Source of the DNA: CBDCZY01 sp965224745
GTDB lineage: Bacteria; Pseudomonadota; Gammaproteobacteria; Methylococcales; Methylomonadaceae
NCBI GenBank assembly: GCA_965224745.1
Contig: CBDCZY010000001.1
Coordinates: forward strand, 558,001-622,000
Length of the DNA: 64,000 bases
Reading direction: 5' to 3'
Below are positions 52,995 through 61,028 of this stretch, in pieces. Made by a program: the position numbers and the translations under genes. Below the pieces are notes generated by a model, which did not search any database, had not been told where the DNA came from, and saw nothing but the letters and a program-made list of their open reading frames with translations. The stretch's first letter is position 1, and every line of letters begins with the position of its first letter.

Positions 52995-55037
52995 ATGTAT
53001 AAAAAATTAGCATGGTTAGGCTGGCTGTTAGCTTTAACTGTCATACTCGTTGGTGCGTCTATTCGATTTTCAGATGTAGAGGCTGGGTGTCCTGATTGGC
53101 CCGTCTGCTATGGTGAACTTTTCCTTCAATATAAAGCACCATTAATTGAACAGGCCAAGCAAGCCTTTCCCGATAGGCCCGTCAATATAATAGAAGCATG
53201 GAAAGAGATGGGTTATCGCTACAGCTTAGCCAGTTTGGCTGTCATTAGTTTGCTGCTGTTGCTGTTTTCTTCCGCTCAGCGCCATTATCGCCTCAAAGCA
53301 ATGGTATCTGGTTTGCTACTTTGTTTGGGTGTTGGTGGGCTCATCGCCATCAATTTCTATCATAACGAAGCTCAAAACAGTACCTCTCATTGGTTACAAA
53401 GCTTTGGTTATCTCATTGAATTGTTTGTTTTCTGGATTCTCTACCATCTGACTTTGTATAGTGACAAAGCGCAGGTTTCATCAAAAGCTGTCAAAGGGTT
53501 AACAACGCTATGTGTCTTGGCTGCCATCACGTTATTCCTGGAAATAAGCACCGGAATATGGACCAGTACCAACGCCGCAGCGTTTGCTTGTCCTGATTTT
53601 CCCAAGTGCTACAACGAATGGTGGCCAGAGGCTGACTATCAAGGTGCCATCGATTTGTTTAACCCTTTAATAGCTGATGAACAAGCCGGGAAAGACAATT
53701 ATTTGGCCAGAGTCGCTATTCATTGGCTGCATAGAGTAGGGGCGTTGGTCAGTTTGGTAATGGTATTGCTGTTAGTTATCTTTGCTGCATCGTCTAAGAA
53801 TTCTTCCAATATCAGGCGAACTTCTTTTGTTCTGGGTGTTTTTCTTGCTATTGAAGTGATTTTGGGTGTGCTGGCGATAAAATGGAGGATACCTCTGGCA
53901 TTGGTTGTCGCACATAGTGGTTTTGCAGCCTTGTTAATGTTGCCAATTCTAAAGCTGCGTTATTACACTCGGTTAGCTTTAGTGGAACAGAAGACTTCCA
54001 GTGCACGTGAAGTTACAGCAAAACCAGCGCCTAAAAAGATCCCGCCTGAGATAGATGGTCAACCGGTTATTGAAGAAGCAGCCGCAGACGAAATAGATAA
54101 CTTTAAAGAACCGGAACAGCTTTTTTCACGCCTAAAAAATCAACTGGGCAAAACTCGCTCTGGCCTATCAGATGCTTTATGGGGTTGGTCTTTTGGTGAA
54201 AAAGGGATTAATTCCGAACTACTTGAGAATATTGAATTCAGTTTGATTATGGCGGATGTTGGCGTTGAAGCAACCAATAACATAATAAATAACTTAAGTA
54301 ACAGCATTAAAGAGAATCGAATCGCGGATGAGCAAGCGCTAAAATCTGAGCTTAAATCTCAGTTGCTCGATATTCTTCAGCCCTGTAGTAAACCATTAAC
54401 CATCAAGAAAAAGGAAGGGCCGTTTGTTATTCTGGTTGTAGGCGTTAATGGCGTTGGTAAAACAACAACTATCGGCAAACTGGCTAAGCGTATTCAATCC
54501 CAAGGGCACAGCGTTATGCTGGCCGCCGGAGATACTTTCAGAGCGGCGGCTGTGGAACAACTTCAGACCTGGGGCGAAAGAAATAACATACCAGTAGTAG
54601 CTCAACATACTGGTGCTGATTCGGCGTCGGTGGTTTTTGATGGTGTGCAATCTGCCCAGGCAAAAGGGATTGATGTTCTCATCGCTGATACTGCGGGCCG
54701 TTTACACACCAAAGCTAATTTGATGGAAGAATTGAAAAAGATTAAAAGGATTATCGGCAAATTGGATGCGTCAGCACCGCATGAGGTTTTATTGGTGCTG
54801 GATGCAGGTACCGGGCAAAATGCCTTAGCGCAGACCAAGCAATTCAATGAAACTGTGGATGTTACCGGCATAGTTTTAAGCAAATTGGACGGTACGGCAA
54901 AAGGTGGCGTTATTTTTGCGTTAGCACGTCAATTCGGTATTCCTATCCCTTATATTGGAATAGGTGAGGGCATAGATGATTTACAAGACTTCAATGCAGA
55001 GCAGTTCATTGATGCTTTGTTTGTTCAGCAAAATTGA
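52995..55037 (+). CDS. ftsY: Fusion protein: heme A synthase-like (COX15/CtaA) domain joined to FtsY GTPase
   Basis: One open frame of 680 aa. Residues 1-325 are a COX15/CtaA-like membrane domain with about eight spans, including GCPDWPVCYGEL (31-42), FACPDFPKCYNEWWPE and the His residues H243, H246 (HWLHRVGAL) and H307 (VVAHSGFAA). Residues 345-375 form a short acidic linker. Residues about 376-680 are the FtsY NG domain: P-loop GVNGVGKTTTIGKLA at 483, AGDTFRAAAVEQL, DTAGR at 565, SKLDGTAKGG at 629, and PYIGIGEGIDDLQDF. The SRP receptor role is clear from the second half. The expected catalytic histidines of the CtaA N-half read Y74 and Q135, so enzyme activity is doubtful. No stop or strong internal start was seen at the junction. 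Confidence 0.92.
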   Translation: MYKKLAWLGWLLALTVILVGASIRFSDVEAGCPDWPVCYGELFLQYKAPLIEQAKQAFPDRPVNIIEAWKEMGYRYSLASLAVISLLLLLFSSAQRHYRLKAMVSGLLLCLGVGGLIAINFYHNEAQNSTSHWLQSFGYLIELFVFWILYHLTLYSDKAQVSSKAVKGLTTLCVLAAITLFLEISTGIWTSTNAAAFACPDFPKCYNEWWPEADYQGAIDLFNPLIADEQAGKDNYLARVAIHWLHRVGALVSLVMVLLLVIFAASSKNSSNIRRTSFVLGVFLAIEVILGVLAIKWRIPLALVVAHSGFAALLMLPILKLRYYTRLALVEQKTSSAREVTAKPAPKKIPPEIDGQPVIEEAAADEIDNFKEPEQLFSRLKNQLGKTRSGLSDALWGWSFGEKGINSELLENIEFSLIMADVGVEATNNIINNLSNSIKENRIADEQALKSELKSQLLDILQPCSKPLTIKKKEGPFVILVVGVNGVGKTTTIGKLAKRIQSQGHSVMLAAGDTFRAAAVEQLQTWGERNNIPVVAQHTGADSASVVFDGVQSAQAKGIDVLIADTAGRLHTKANLMEELKKIKRIIGKLDASAPHEVLLVLDAGTGQNALAQTKQFNETVDVTGIVLSKLDGTAKGGVIFALARQFGIPIPYIGIGEGIDDLQDFNAEQFIDALFVQQN

Positions 55038-55047
55038 TAGCAGGCAT

Positions 55048-55707
55048 ATGTTGACTTTGGACCGCGTTTATAAACGCTATACTGATGCAGCCGAGGCCTT
55101 GGTCAACGTTTGTTTTCATTTAAATAAAGGTGAAATGGCTTTTTTGACCGGTCATTCAGGCGCTGGAAAAAGTACCTTGCTTAAATTAATAGCTTTAATC
55201 GAACGTCCTACGAGAGGTCAAATTCTGCTTGAAGATGAGTCTTTAAATCAAGCTTCCGATCGACGGATCCCCTTGATACGCAGGAAGTTAGGGCTTATTT
55301 TTCAGGATTATAAATTATTATCGGACAGAACCGTTTTCGATAATGTTGCCTTACCTTTAGTCGTTAGCGGGCAAAGTCATCATGAAATTGGTCGTCGGGT
55401 CAGAGCGGCGTTAGATAAAGTGGGGCTACGCGAGAAGGAGCGTAAATACCCTTTGGCCTTATCAGGTGGAGAACAACAACGGGTCGGTATTGCCAGGGCG
55501 GTGGTTAGTAAGCCGACACTTATCTTGGCCGATGAACCAACCGGAAATTTAGATCCTGAGCTATCGATAGAAATCATGCAACTATTCGAGCAATTTAAAC
55601 AAGTCGGCGTTTCAGTGTTGATTGCTTCTCACGACTTGGCGTTGATTACAAAAATGAACGGCAGGCTATTGACATTAGATCATGGGCATCTCAAAGACAG
55701 TGGTTGA
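55048..55707 (+). CDS. ftsE: Cell division ATP-binding protein FtsE
   Basis: 219 aa with ATG 55048; the open frame begins earlier inside ftsY. ABC ATPase: Walker A TGHSGAGKSTLLKLIALIERP (about 37-57), Q-loop LIFQDYKLL, signature LSGGEQQRVGIARAVV, Walker B LILADEPTGNLDPELS, switch His in IASHDLALI. With FtsX it controls amidase activation at the septum. Starts 10 bases after ftsY. Confidence 0.95.
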   Translation: MLTLDRVYKRYTDAAEALVNVCFHLNKGEMAFLTGHSGAGKSTLLKLIALIERPTRGQILLEDESLNQASDRRIPLIRRKLGLIFQDYKLLSDRTVFDNVALPLVVSGQSHHEIGRRVRAALDKVGLREKERKYPLALSGGEQQRVGIARAVVSKPTLILADEPTGNLDPELSIEIMQLFEQFKQVGVSVLIASHDLALITKMNGRLLTLDHGHLKDSG

Positions 55708-55776
55708 TTTGAACCAGGAAGGCTGCTACGCAAAATATTGTAGTGTCCCTTTAATGGCACTTTACTGCTAATCAAT

Positions 55777-56799
55777 GTGAATAGGCGAAAACGTTTTTCA
55801 GGGAAAGCTAACAGGCGATACAATACCTCTCGCCCTAGTAAAAAAGGACAGAGTTCGATCAAAGATTGGATGCTGAAAAAAGTGGAAGCTTATTTTACTC
55901 ATCACGCCCATGCTTTTTTTGCCAGCCTTGGGCGTATCAGCAGAACCCCTTTTACCAGCAGTATGACTATCTTGGTATTAGCCATCGCTATCGGGTTACC
56001 GGGTAGTTTATATCTAATGCTAAAAAATGCTCAGCAAGTCACCGGAAATCTTGAAAGTAATCATAAAATTTCACTTTTTTTAAAGCAGTCAATCGATGAC
56101 AGTCAGGCCAGGAAGATGCGCCAGGCGTTGGCCGAAAACAAGCAGATTGAAGACGTTTCATTCATCAGTAAACGAGCCGCTCTTGAAGAATTTAAGCAGC
56201 ACAGTGGTTTTGGTGAGGCTATTGAATCATTACAAGAAAACCCATTACCGTCAGTCATTCAAGTCACACCGGCTTACACTGTTGTGCAAAACAAACAACA
56301 GATTGAGACACTGTATCGCACACTCAGCGAAATGCCGCAGGTCGAACTCGCTCAGATTGATATGTTGTGGGTAGAGCGTTTGCAATCCATTATGGCACTG
56401 CTGAAACGTGCGGTGATTTTGCTTGGGATTGTCTTAGGGTTAGCTGTTTTATTAATCACCAGCAATACCATTCGTTTAGAATTACAAAGCCGTCAGCAAG
56501 AAGTTTTGCTGGAAAAATTAATGGGAGCGACCAATGCCTTTATCCGCCGCCCTTTTTTGTATCATGGTTTCTGGTATGGTTTTTTATCAGGTTTAATGGC
56601 CTGGGTTTTAATCACAGTAATGGGTTTTGTGCTCAAGTCCCCAGTTCAGACTTTAGCACAGCTGTATAATAGCCATTTAGACGTTCTGTTTCTCAATTTT
56701 ACAGAATCCGTGCAGCTAATTTTAATCGCCTCTATTCTTGCTGTCATAGGGGCGTGGATCATGCTGCTCTATCAACTTCAGCAGTTAAAACCTGAATAA
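55777..56799 (+). CDS. ftsX: Cell division protein FtsX
   Basis: 340 aa from GTG 55777. A basic cytoplasmic N-terminus (RRKRFSGKANRRYN), four spans (about 63-85, 205-230, 250-275, 310-335), and the periplasmic loop (about 90-190; DSQARKMRQALAENKQIEDVSFISKRAALEEF) typical of FtsX. The start lacks a clear ribosome-binding site, so translation may begin at the ATG at residue 32 instead. 69 bases after ftsE. Confidence 0.92.
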   Translation: MNRRKRFSGKANRRYNTSRPSKKGQSSIKDWMLKKVEAYFTHHAHAFFASLGRISRTPFTSSMTILVLAIAIGLPGSLYLMLKNAQQVTGNLESNHKISLFLKQSIDDSQARKMRQALAENKQIEDVSFISKRAALEEFKQHSGFGEAIESLQENPLPSVIQVTPAYTVVQNKQQIETLYRTLSEMPQVELAQIDMLWVERLQSIMALLKRAVILLGIVLGLAVLLITSNTIRLELQSRQQEVLLEKLMGATNAFIRRPFLYHGFWYGFLSGLMAWVLITVMGFVLKSPVQTLAQLYNSHLDVLFLNFTESVQLILIASILAVIGAWIMLLYQLQQLKPE

Positions 56800-56810
56800 T
56801 CAGGGAACTC

Positions 56811-56816
56811 TATAAA
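56811..56816 (+). promoter_or_regulatory. Possible -10 region of the rpoH promoter
   Basis: TATAAA lies 3 bases before the CIRCE element and 62 bases before the rpoH ATG, so a repressor on CIRCE would cover the start site. No convincing -35 was found within 16-18 bases. Confidence 0.35.
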
Positions 56817-56819
56817 TTA

Positions 56820-56846
56820 TTAGCACTCTCATGCTAGGAGTGCTAA
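56820..56846. promoter_or_regulatory. Perfect CIRCE element (HrcA operator) upstream of rpoH
   Basis: TTAGCACTC (56820-56828), nine-base spacer, GAGTGCTAA (56838-56846), a 27-base perfect match to the consensus CIRCE operator bound by HrcA. It lies 31 bases before the rpoH ATG in the leader region. CIRCE elsewhere controls groESL/dnaKJ; here it implies HrcA repression of the sigma-32 gene. Confidence 0.93.
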
Positions 56847-56877
56847 AATTGAGTTTAAAGGTTTTATAGGGGGTTTT

Positions 56878-57738
56878 ATGAACAATTCTATTGCATTACC
56901 AATTAATTTATCGACAGGATCATTTGATTCTTACCTGAATGCCGTCAGCCAAATGGATAAATTGACAGCTGAGGAAGAGCATAAATTGGCCGTCCTTTAT
57001 CATGAGCAGGGTGATCTTGATGCTGTTAGAGCGCTAGTAATGTCTAATTTGCGCTTTGTGGTTCATGTGGCGAGAGGTTATTCTGGTTACGGACTCCCTC
57101 TTCCTGATTTGGTTCAAGAAGGTAATATTGGTTTAATGAAAGCGGTCAAACGATTTGATCCAGCTGTGGGCGTTAGGTTGGTGACTTTTGCCGTGCATTG
57201 GATTCGTGCCGAAATCCATGAATTTGTTATTAAAAATTGGCGAATCGTTAAAATTGCAACCACTAAGGCTCAACGCAAACTGTTCTTTAATTTACGTAAA
57301 TCGAAGAAGCAATTAACTTGGTTAAATCATGCAGAAGCAGAAGCAGTTGCTGATGATCTTGGTGTTAAAGTAGATACCGTCTATGAGATGGAAAAACGGC
57401 TGTACAGCGGCGATACCTCTTACGATGCGCCTGCGGAAGACGATACATCTGACGATAAGTTTTATGCTCCTGCTAATTATTTGCAGCAACATAATGCTGA
57501 TCCAGCAGCAATACTAGAAAGTGAAAACTTTAAAGATCATAAAGAAGCCTTACTGTCAGAGGCATTGTCAGAACTCGATGAAAGGAGTCAGGATATTTTA
57601 ACCAGTCGTTGGCTGAATGAAAAAAAGTCTACCCTGACTGAGTTAGCACACCGCTACAATGTTTCTGCCGAGAGGATAAGACAGCTAGAGAAAAATGCTC
57701 TGCAAAAATTAAAGTCTTCTTTTTCATTCGAAGCTTGA
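56878..57738 (+). CDS. rpoH: Heat-shock sigma factor RpoH (sigma-32)
   Basis: 286 aa. It has region 1.2/2 (LTAEEEHKLAVLYHEQGDLDAVRALVMSNLRFVVHVARGYSGYGLPLPDLVQEGNIGLMKAVKRFDP), the RpoH box QRKLFFNLRKSKKQL (about 135-149), and region 4 (LTELAHRYNVSAERIRQLEKNALQKL). ATG 56878 follows TATAGGGGGT. Directs transcription of chaperone and protease genes. It follows ftsX by 78 bases with a CIRCE operator between, and IS66 lies 38 bases after its stop. Confidence 0.97.
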   Translation: MNNSIALPINLSTGSFDSYLNAVSQMDKLTAEEEHKLAVLYHEQGDLDAVRALVMSNLRFVVHVARGYSGYGLPLPDLVQEGNIGLMKAVKRFDPAVGVRLVTFAVHWIRAEIHEFVIKNWRIVKIATTKAQRKLFFNLRKSKKQLTWLNHAEAEAVADDLGVKVDTVYEMEKRLYSGDTSYDAPAEDDTSDDKFYAPANYLQQHNADPAAILESENFKDHKEALLSEALSELDERSQDILTSRWLNEKKSTLTELAHRYNVSAERIRQLEKNALQKLKSSFSFEA

Positions 57739-57775
57739 ACACAGCATTGTTTTAAAAATCAAGCCTAAATTTTTC

Positions 57776-57790
57776 GTAACTACTCACCCC
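57776..57790. repeat. Left terminal inverted repeat of the IS66 element
   Basis: GTAACTACTCACCCC. The transposase stop codon (57780-57782) lies inside it. Partner of 59460-59474 with one mismatch. Confidence 0.78.
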
Positions 57791-59228
57791 CTAGAGCAGT
57801 ACTTCCAGCCAGAGCCATTTGAATAGCAATAAGCGGATTGTATCCTTTGTTCGCCATCGTCTGCAGATAACTTGAAATGCGACAATAAGCATGGGCATAC
57901 ATTTCAGAGCGAAAACAGCCAGATACTTTTTGTTTAACCTTTGCCATTCTCAAATCTTGCTCGGCTCTATTGTTGGTAAATGAAACATGCGGGTTTTTTG
58001 CAAAAAGCAGAACAGCGGTTTCATGAAGTTTTAAACGTTCCCACAAATTGTGTGCATCCGATTTAGCCAATTTACCGCGTTGACCACTCGGTTTCGGAGG
58101 AATGGGAGGTAATTCTTTTTCGCCTCGCGTCAGTATGTTTCTATATCGTTTTTGCAAATTGGCCAAGTCTTTCTCACCGAGTTTCTTTTCGGTTGTTTTA
58201 GAGACGTTGACACAGGTTTCCTGCAACAGCCGTTTCATATTGAACGCCCATTGATACTGGTTGGATTCAAAAATAAAGGTTAACTCGCGCAGCAAATGTG
58301 AACCGCACAACCCATGTCCGCAGTGTTGATAGGAAGAATAGGATGACCAGCAGTCATGAATAATCACGCCGCCATAGCGTGGAATAATATGAATCGACTC
58401 AATGGCTGCTTTGCCTCGCCTTCGATGTAAACACTTCAGTGTGATATCACCTGCTGAATGCACATGGATCCAATGGTTTTTCTTGTCCACCCGAAGGGAT
58501 GTTTCATCGACATTCATTGCAGGAGCTTTCAGTCTGTGTGCGATTGCCTGTTTCTCCCAGGCGTCTAAAGCCAGATGCAGGCGAAGGATAAATTTTAATA
58601 AGCTGGCTTCAGAAATAACCACGCCCATCATTGATTTAACCAGCTTCTGTACACGATTAAGCGCGACCATCTGGCAAACCAGCAGATTAATGACAAACGC
58701 CTTTAATCCATCGCCATATTGTAAAGGGCCATGCAGATCGACAGGAAACCGGCCTTTTGCTGTTGAATCGCAGACGGGACATTGTTTGACCTCAGCCTCC
58801 ACATGTTCAACCACCTTTTCAAAAACAATATCAATTTTCGTCCGTCTTTCAGTATGAAGACAAGGTATATTGATTAATGACTCACCACAGACATCACACG
58901 TATCAACTTTAGAGAGCGTGATCGTTTCTTTGGTTCGCGTATTATCAGCAAGACCGATACGTTCTTTTTTTCCCTTGCTCTTGCTTTCTTGATGCCCCAA
59001 AGCAGAGTCATCTTTTTCAGTTTGAGAGGAGGGTTTGCTAGAATTCTTAGTGTCTTTCTTGGTGCTTCTTTCAAGAAAGATAGAGAGGATCAATTCAACA
59101 ATCATGAACAGGCTGTTCATGAGCACTTTGCTTTCACTGGTGATTTTCCCGTCAGTACAGAGTTTTTCAAAATCAGCCTTCAATCGGCTGACTTCATTTC
59201 TGACCGTTGTTTTATCGAGGCTCGCCAT
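57780..59228 (-). CDS. IS66 family transposase (TnpC-type)
   Basis: 482 aa from ATG 59228 (TTG 59231 adjacent in frame). N-terminal coiled coil (about 10-60) and a Ser/Lys-rich linker, then zinc-type cysteines (CDVCGES, CPVCDST), and the IS66 catalytic core: MNVDETSLRV (first Asp), GVIIHDCWSSY (second Asp), and NNRAEQDLRMAKVKQKVSGCFRS (Glu). The C-terminus with GYNPLIAIQMAL matches IS66 TnpC. It appears intact, so transposition may still be possible. Confidence 0.93.
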   Translation of the reverse strand: MASLDKTTVRNEVSRLKADFEKLCTDGKITSESKVLMNSLFMIVELILSIFLERSTKKDTKNSSKPSSQTEKDDSALGHQESKSKGKKERIGLADNTRTKETITLSKVDTCDVCGESLINIPCLHTERRTKIDIVFEKVVEHVEAEVKQCPVCDSTAKGRFPVDLHGPLQYGDGLKAFVINLLVCQMVALNRVQKLVKSMMGVVISEASLLKFILRLHLALDAWEKQAIAHRLKAPAMNVDETSLRVDKKNHWIHVHSAGDITLKCLHRRRGKAAIESIHIIPRYGGVIIHDCWSSYSSYQHCGHGLCGSHLLRELTFIFESNQYQWAFNMKRLLQETCVNVSKTTEKKLGEKDLANLQKRYRNILTRGEKELPPIPPKPSGQRGKLAKSDAHNLWERLKLHETAVLLFAKNPHVSFTNNRAEQDLRMAKVKQKVSGCFRSEMYAHAYCRISSYLQTMANKGYNPLIAIQMALAGSTALGGE

Positions 59229-59566
59229 CAAGAGTGATACAATGAATTTGGAATAAACCCATCATATCATTGGTTTTTTTGGCCGTTTAGTGGTGCTGTG
59301 AAGAGAGTAAAATTAACTTTTTAATACAAAACGATTCGAGTCTGAATGACGTGCCTTAGCGCTTTGTTCAGGGGCGGTTGTGTGCAGTTTTTATAGCGCC
59401 ATGGGGAAAAATATTTTTGTATCAAAAAAACTGTCAAGCGTTTTTTTGCTTTATTTATAGGGGTGAGTAGTGACGATAAATAAATAACTCCGGTTTACTT
59501 AGGGTTTTATTTTCTGGACTTTTTCAGGCGCTTTTTGTAGCCCACATTCCAAATGAGATATTTAAC
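59229..59566. other. IS right arm and spacer before the GST gene
   Basis: 59229-59459 is the non-coding right arm of the IS; 59460-59474 the inverted repeat; 59475-59566 the original spacer with the GST gene's likely promoter. No further gene recognised. Confidence 0.55.
59460..59474. repeat. Right terminal inverted repeat of the IS66 element
   Basis: GGGGTGAGTAGTGAC, the reverse complement of the left repeat with one mismatch in 15. Confidence 0.78.
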
Positions 59567-60193
59567 ATGAAACTATATGATCTTGAGCTTTCTGGGCATT
59601 GCCATCGTGCACGTTTAATGGCGAGCCTATTGAAGTTGAATATTAACTTGGTACCCGTCGACTTACTTGGTGGCGCGCACAAACAGCCTGATTTTTTAGA
59701 AAAAAATCCCTTTGGCCAAATCCCTGTTTTAGAAGATGGTGACGTTATGCTTTATGATTCAAATGCCATCCTCGTTTATTTCGCTTCAAAATATGATTCT
59801 TCAGGTTGTTGGCTGCCACGTGATCCACAATTAGCGGCTGAAGTGCAAATTTGGCTCTCAAAAGCAGCGAATGAGTTGGCAAATAGCCTTGCTGCTGCTC
59901 GTTTGGTGAAGGTTTTTAATGCGCCTTTAGATCATGCAGCATTAAAAACAAAAGCGCATGATTTTTTAAAAGTCATCGATGCTCATCTTGTTGGGCGTGA
60001 ATGGTTCGTAGGAGGAGCACCGACTATTGCAGACGTTGCGATCTATTCTTATACCGCACATGGCCCTGAAGGTGGTGTTGATCTTAGACGTTATTCTAAT
60101 GTCACTGGTTGGCTTAAACGCGTAGAGGCTTTGCCGGGGTTTGTGGCTATGCAAGCCACAGAAACCGAAGCAAAAAAAGCGTTGGAATCTTGA
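59567..60193 (+). CDS. Glutathione S-transferase family protein
   Basis: 208 aa. The N-terminal thioredoxin-like domain has LYDLELSGHCHRARLMASLL, KNPFGQIPVLEDGDVMLYDSNAILVYFASKY (cis-Pro, Ser for glutathione), and the C-terminal helical domain has WFVGGAPTIADVAIYSYT. It resembles beta/theta-like bacterial GSTs; the substrate is unknown. No operon partner; the HisA-like gene downstream is convergent. Confidence 0.9.
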   Translation: MKLYDLELSGHCHRARLMASLLKLNINLVPVDLLGGAHKQPDFLEKNPFGQIPVLEDGDVMLYDSNAILVYFASKYDSSGCWLPRDPQLAAEVQIWLSKAANELANSLAAARLVKVFNAPLDHAALKTKAHDFLKVIDAHLVGREWFVGGAPTIADVAIYSYTAHGPEGGVDLRRYSNVTGWLKRVEALPGFVAMQATETEAKKALES

Positions 60194-60324
60194 TTTAAGA
60201 GGCATTTACAGTGTGACGATCAAATTCCGCCACTTTGGGGCTGTGAAATTCTTCAGCAGAAACGGTGCAACGAATATGCGGATAATTAAACATTGTTGAT
60301 TTGTGCTGACCTCGATTTGTTTGG

Positions 60325-61023
60325 TTAGCTCTGGTTGCATAGTTGAACTAAAGTCTGGCTGTCGAGTGTTCCTTGATGGAGTGCACTTGCGATTAGAGCT
60401 GTTTTGATGTCAATGTTGTTTAGTATTTGTAAGTCATTTTTATTTCTTATACCACCAGCCGCTATAAAATTTTTCTCTGGATATTTCTCTTGATAGTGTT
60501 GCAAGCGTTGTATATCTGGCCCTTGCTGACTGCCGACCCGGTTTAGTGTCATAATAATTATGCTTTGAGGCCAAAACTCGCTTCGATCAAACACGGATTG
60601 TAAGCCCAGTCGTTTATTATAAGAAAAGTCCAACGATAAAATAAAAGGTTGTTTGCGCTGACAAAAAGTGGACCATGTTTGTGGGTTAATGGATTCACTT
60701 CCGATCACAGTAATTTTAGAGTTGGTATGTTTATCGGAGCTCAGTGGGACGAGTTCACCTTGATCGATCCAGAAGGTTTTTTGGGGGTGATGATGCAATA
60801 TTTGTGTAATGATTAAATTATGATCACCCTGTTGTTGGATCGCGTTCAAGTCGGCGATATAAAAAATCTTGAAAGGATAAAGTGACAAATAGCGATCTAT
60901 AACTGATAAGGGCTCGCTATCAGGGCAGAGTTTGGAATGGATAGGTTGATACTGGTCACGTTGTCCTTGTCGGGCGTGTACCACGCGGCCATCTTTTAAA
61001 TCAATAACAGGTATGATTTGCAT
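60325..61023 (-). CDS. HisA/HisF-like TIM-barrel protein of the methylotroph C1-cofactor set
   Basis: 232 aa. It starts MQIIPVIDLKDGRVVHARQGQRDQYQPI, close to HisA but with an extended HARxGxRxxYxPI segment seen in the HisA-related family of methanogens and methylotrophs. Later segments are FYIADLNAIQQQGDHN, IIIMTLNRVGSQQGPD and FIAAGGIRNKNDL. Histidine genes are not nearby. The exact reaction is unknown; it is thought to act in tetrahydromethanopterin or methanofuran metabolism because of its distribution. Divergent from the ATP-grasp gene, with 5 bases between start codons. Confidence 0.8.
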   Translation of the reverse strand: MQIIPVIDLKDGRVVHARQGQRDQYQPIHSKLCPDSEPLSVIDRYLSLYPFKIFYIADLNAIQQQGDHNLIITQILHHHPQKTFWIDQGELVPLSSDKHTNSKITVIGSESINPQTWSTFCQRKQPFILSLDFSYNKRLGLQSVFDRSEFWPQSIIIMTLNRVGSQQGPDIQRLQHYQEKYPEKNFIAAGGIRNKNDLQILNNIDIKTALIASALHQGTLDSQTLVQLCNQS

Positions 61024-61028
61024 TTTGT

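Larger units (their letters stand above)
57776..59474. mobile_element. IS66-family insertion sequence with only tnpC (about 1.7 kb)
   Basis: Terminal inverted repeats GTAACTACTCACCCC (57776-57790) and, on the other strand, GTCACTACTCACCCC (reverse of 59460-59474) match 14 of 15. They begin with the GTAA-like end seen in IS66. A single transposase gene fills the element; tnpA and tnpB are absent, as in the ISBst12-type branch. The 8-base flanks (AATTTTTC left, GATAAATA right) do not match, so no target duplication is visible and the insertion is either old, rearranged or my ends are off by a few bases. Confidence 0.8.

Noticed and set aside
56791..56804. CCTGA-ATAA-TCAGG hairpin at the ftsX stop
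   Set aside because: Stem of only 5 bases and no T tract; unlikely to terminate before rpoH.
60195..60293. 32-codon minus-strand frame downstream of the HisA-like gene
   Set aside because: No ribosome-binding site near its ATG, too short to judge, and it lies between convergent genes.
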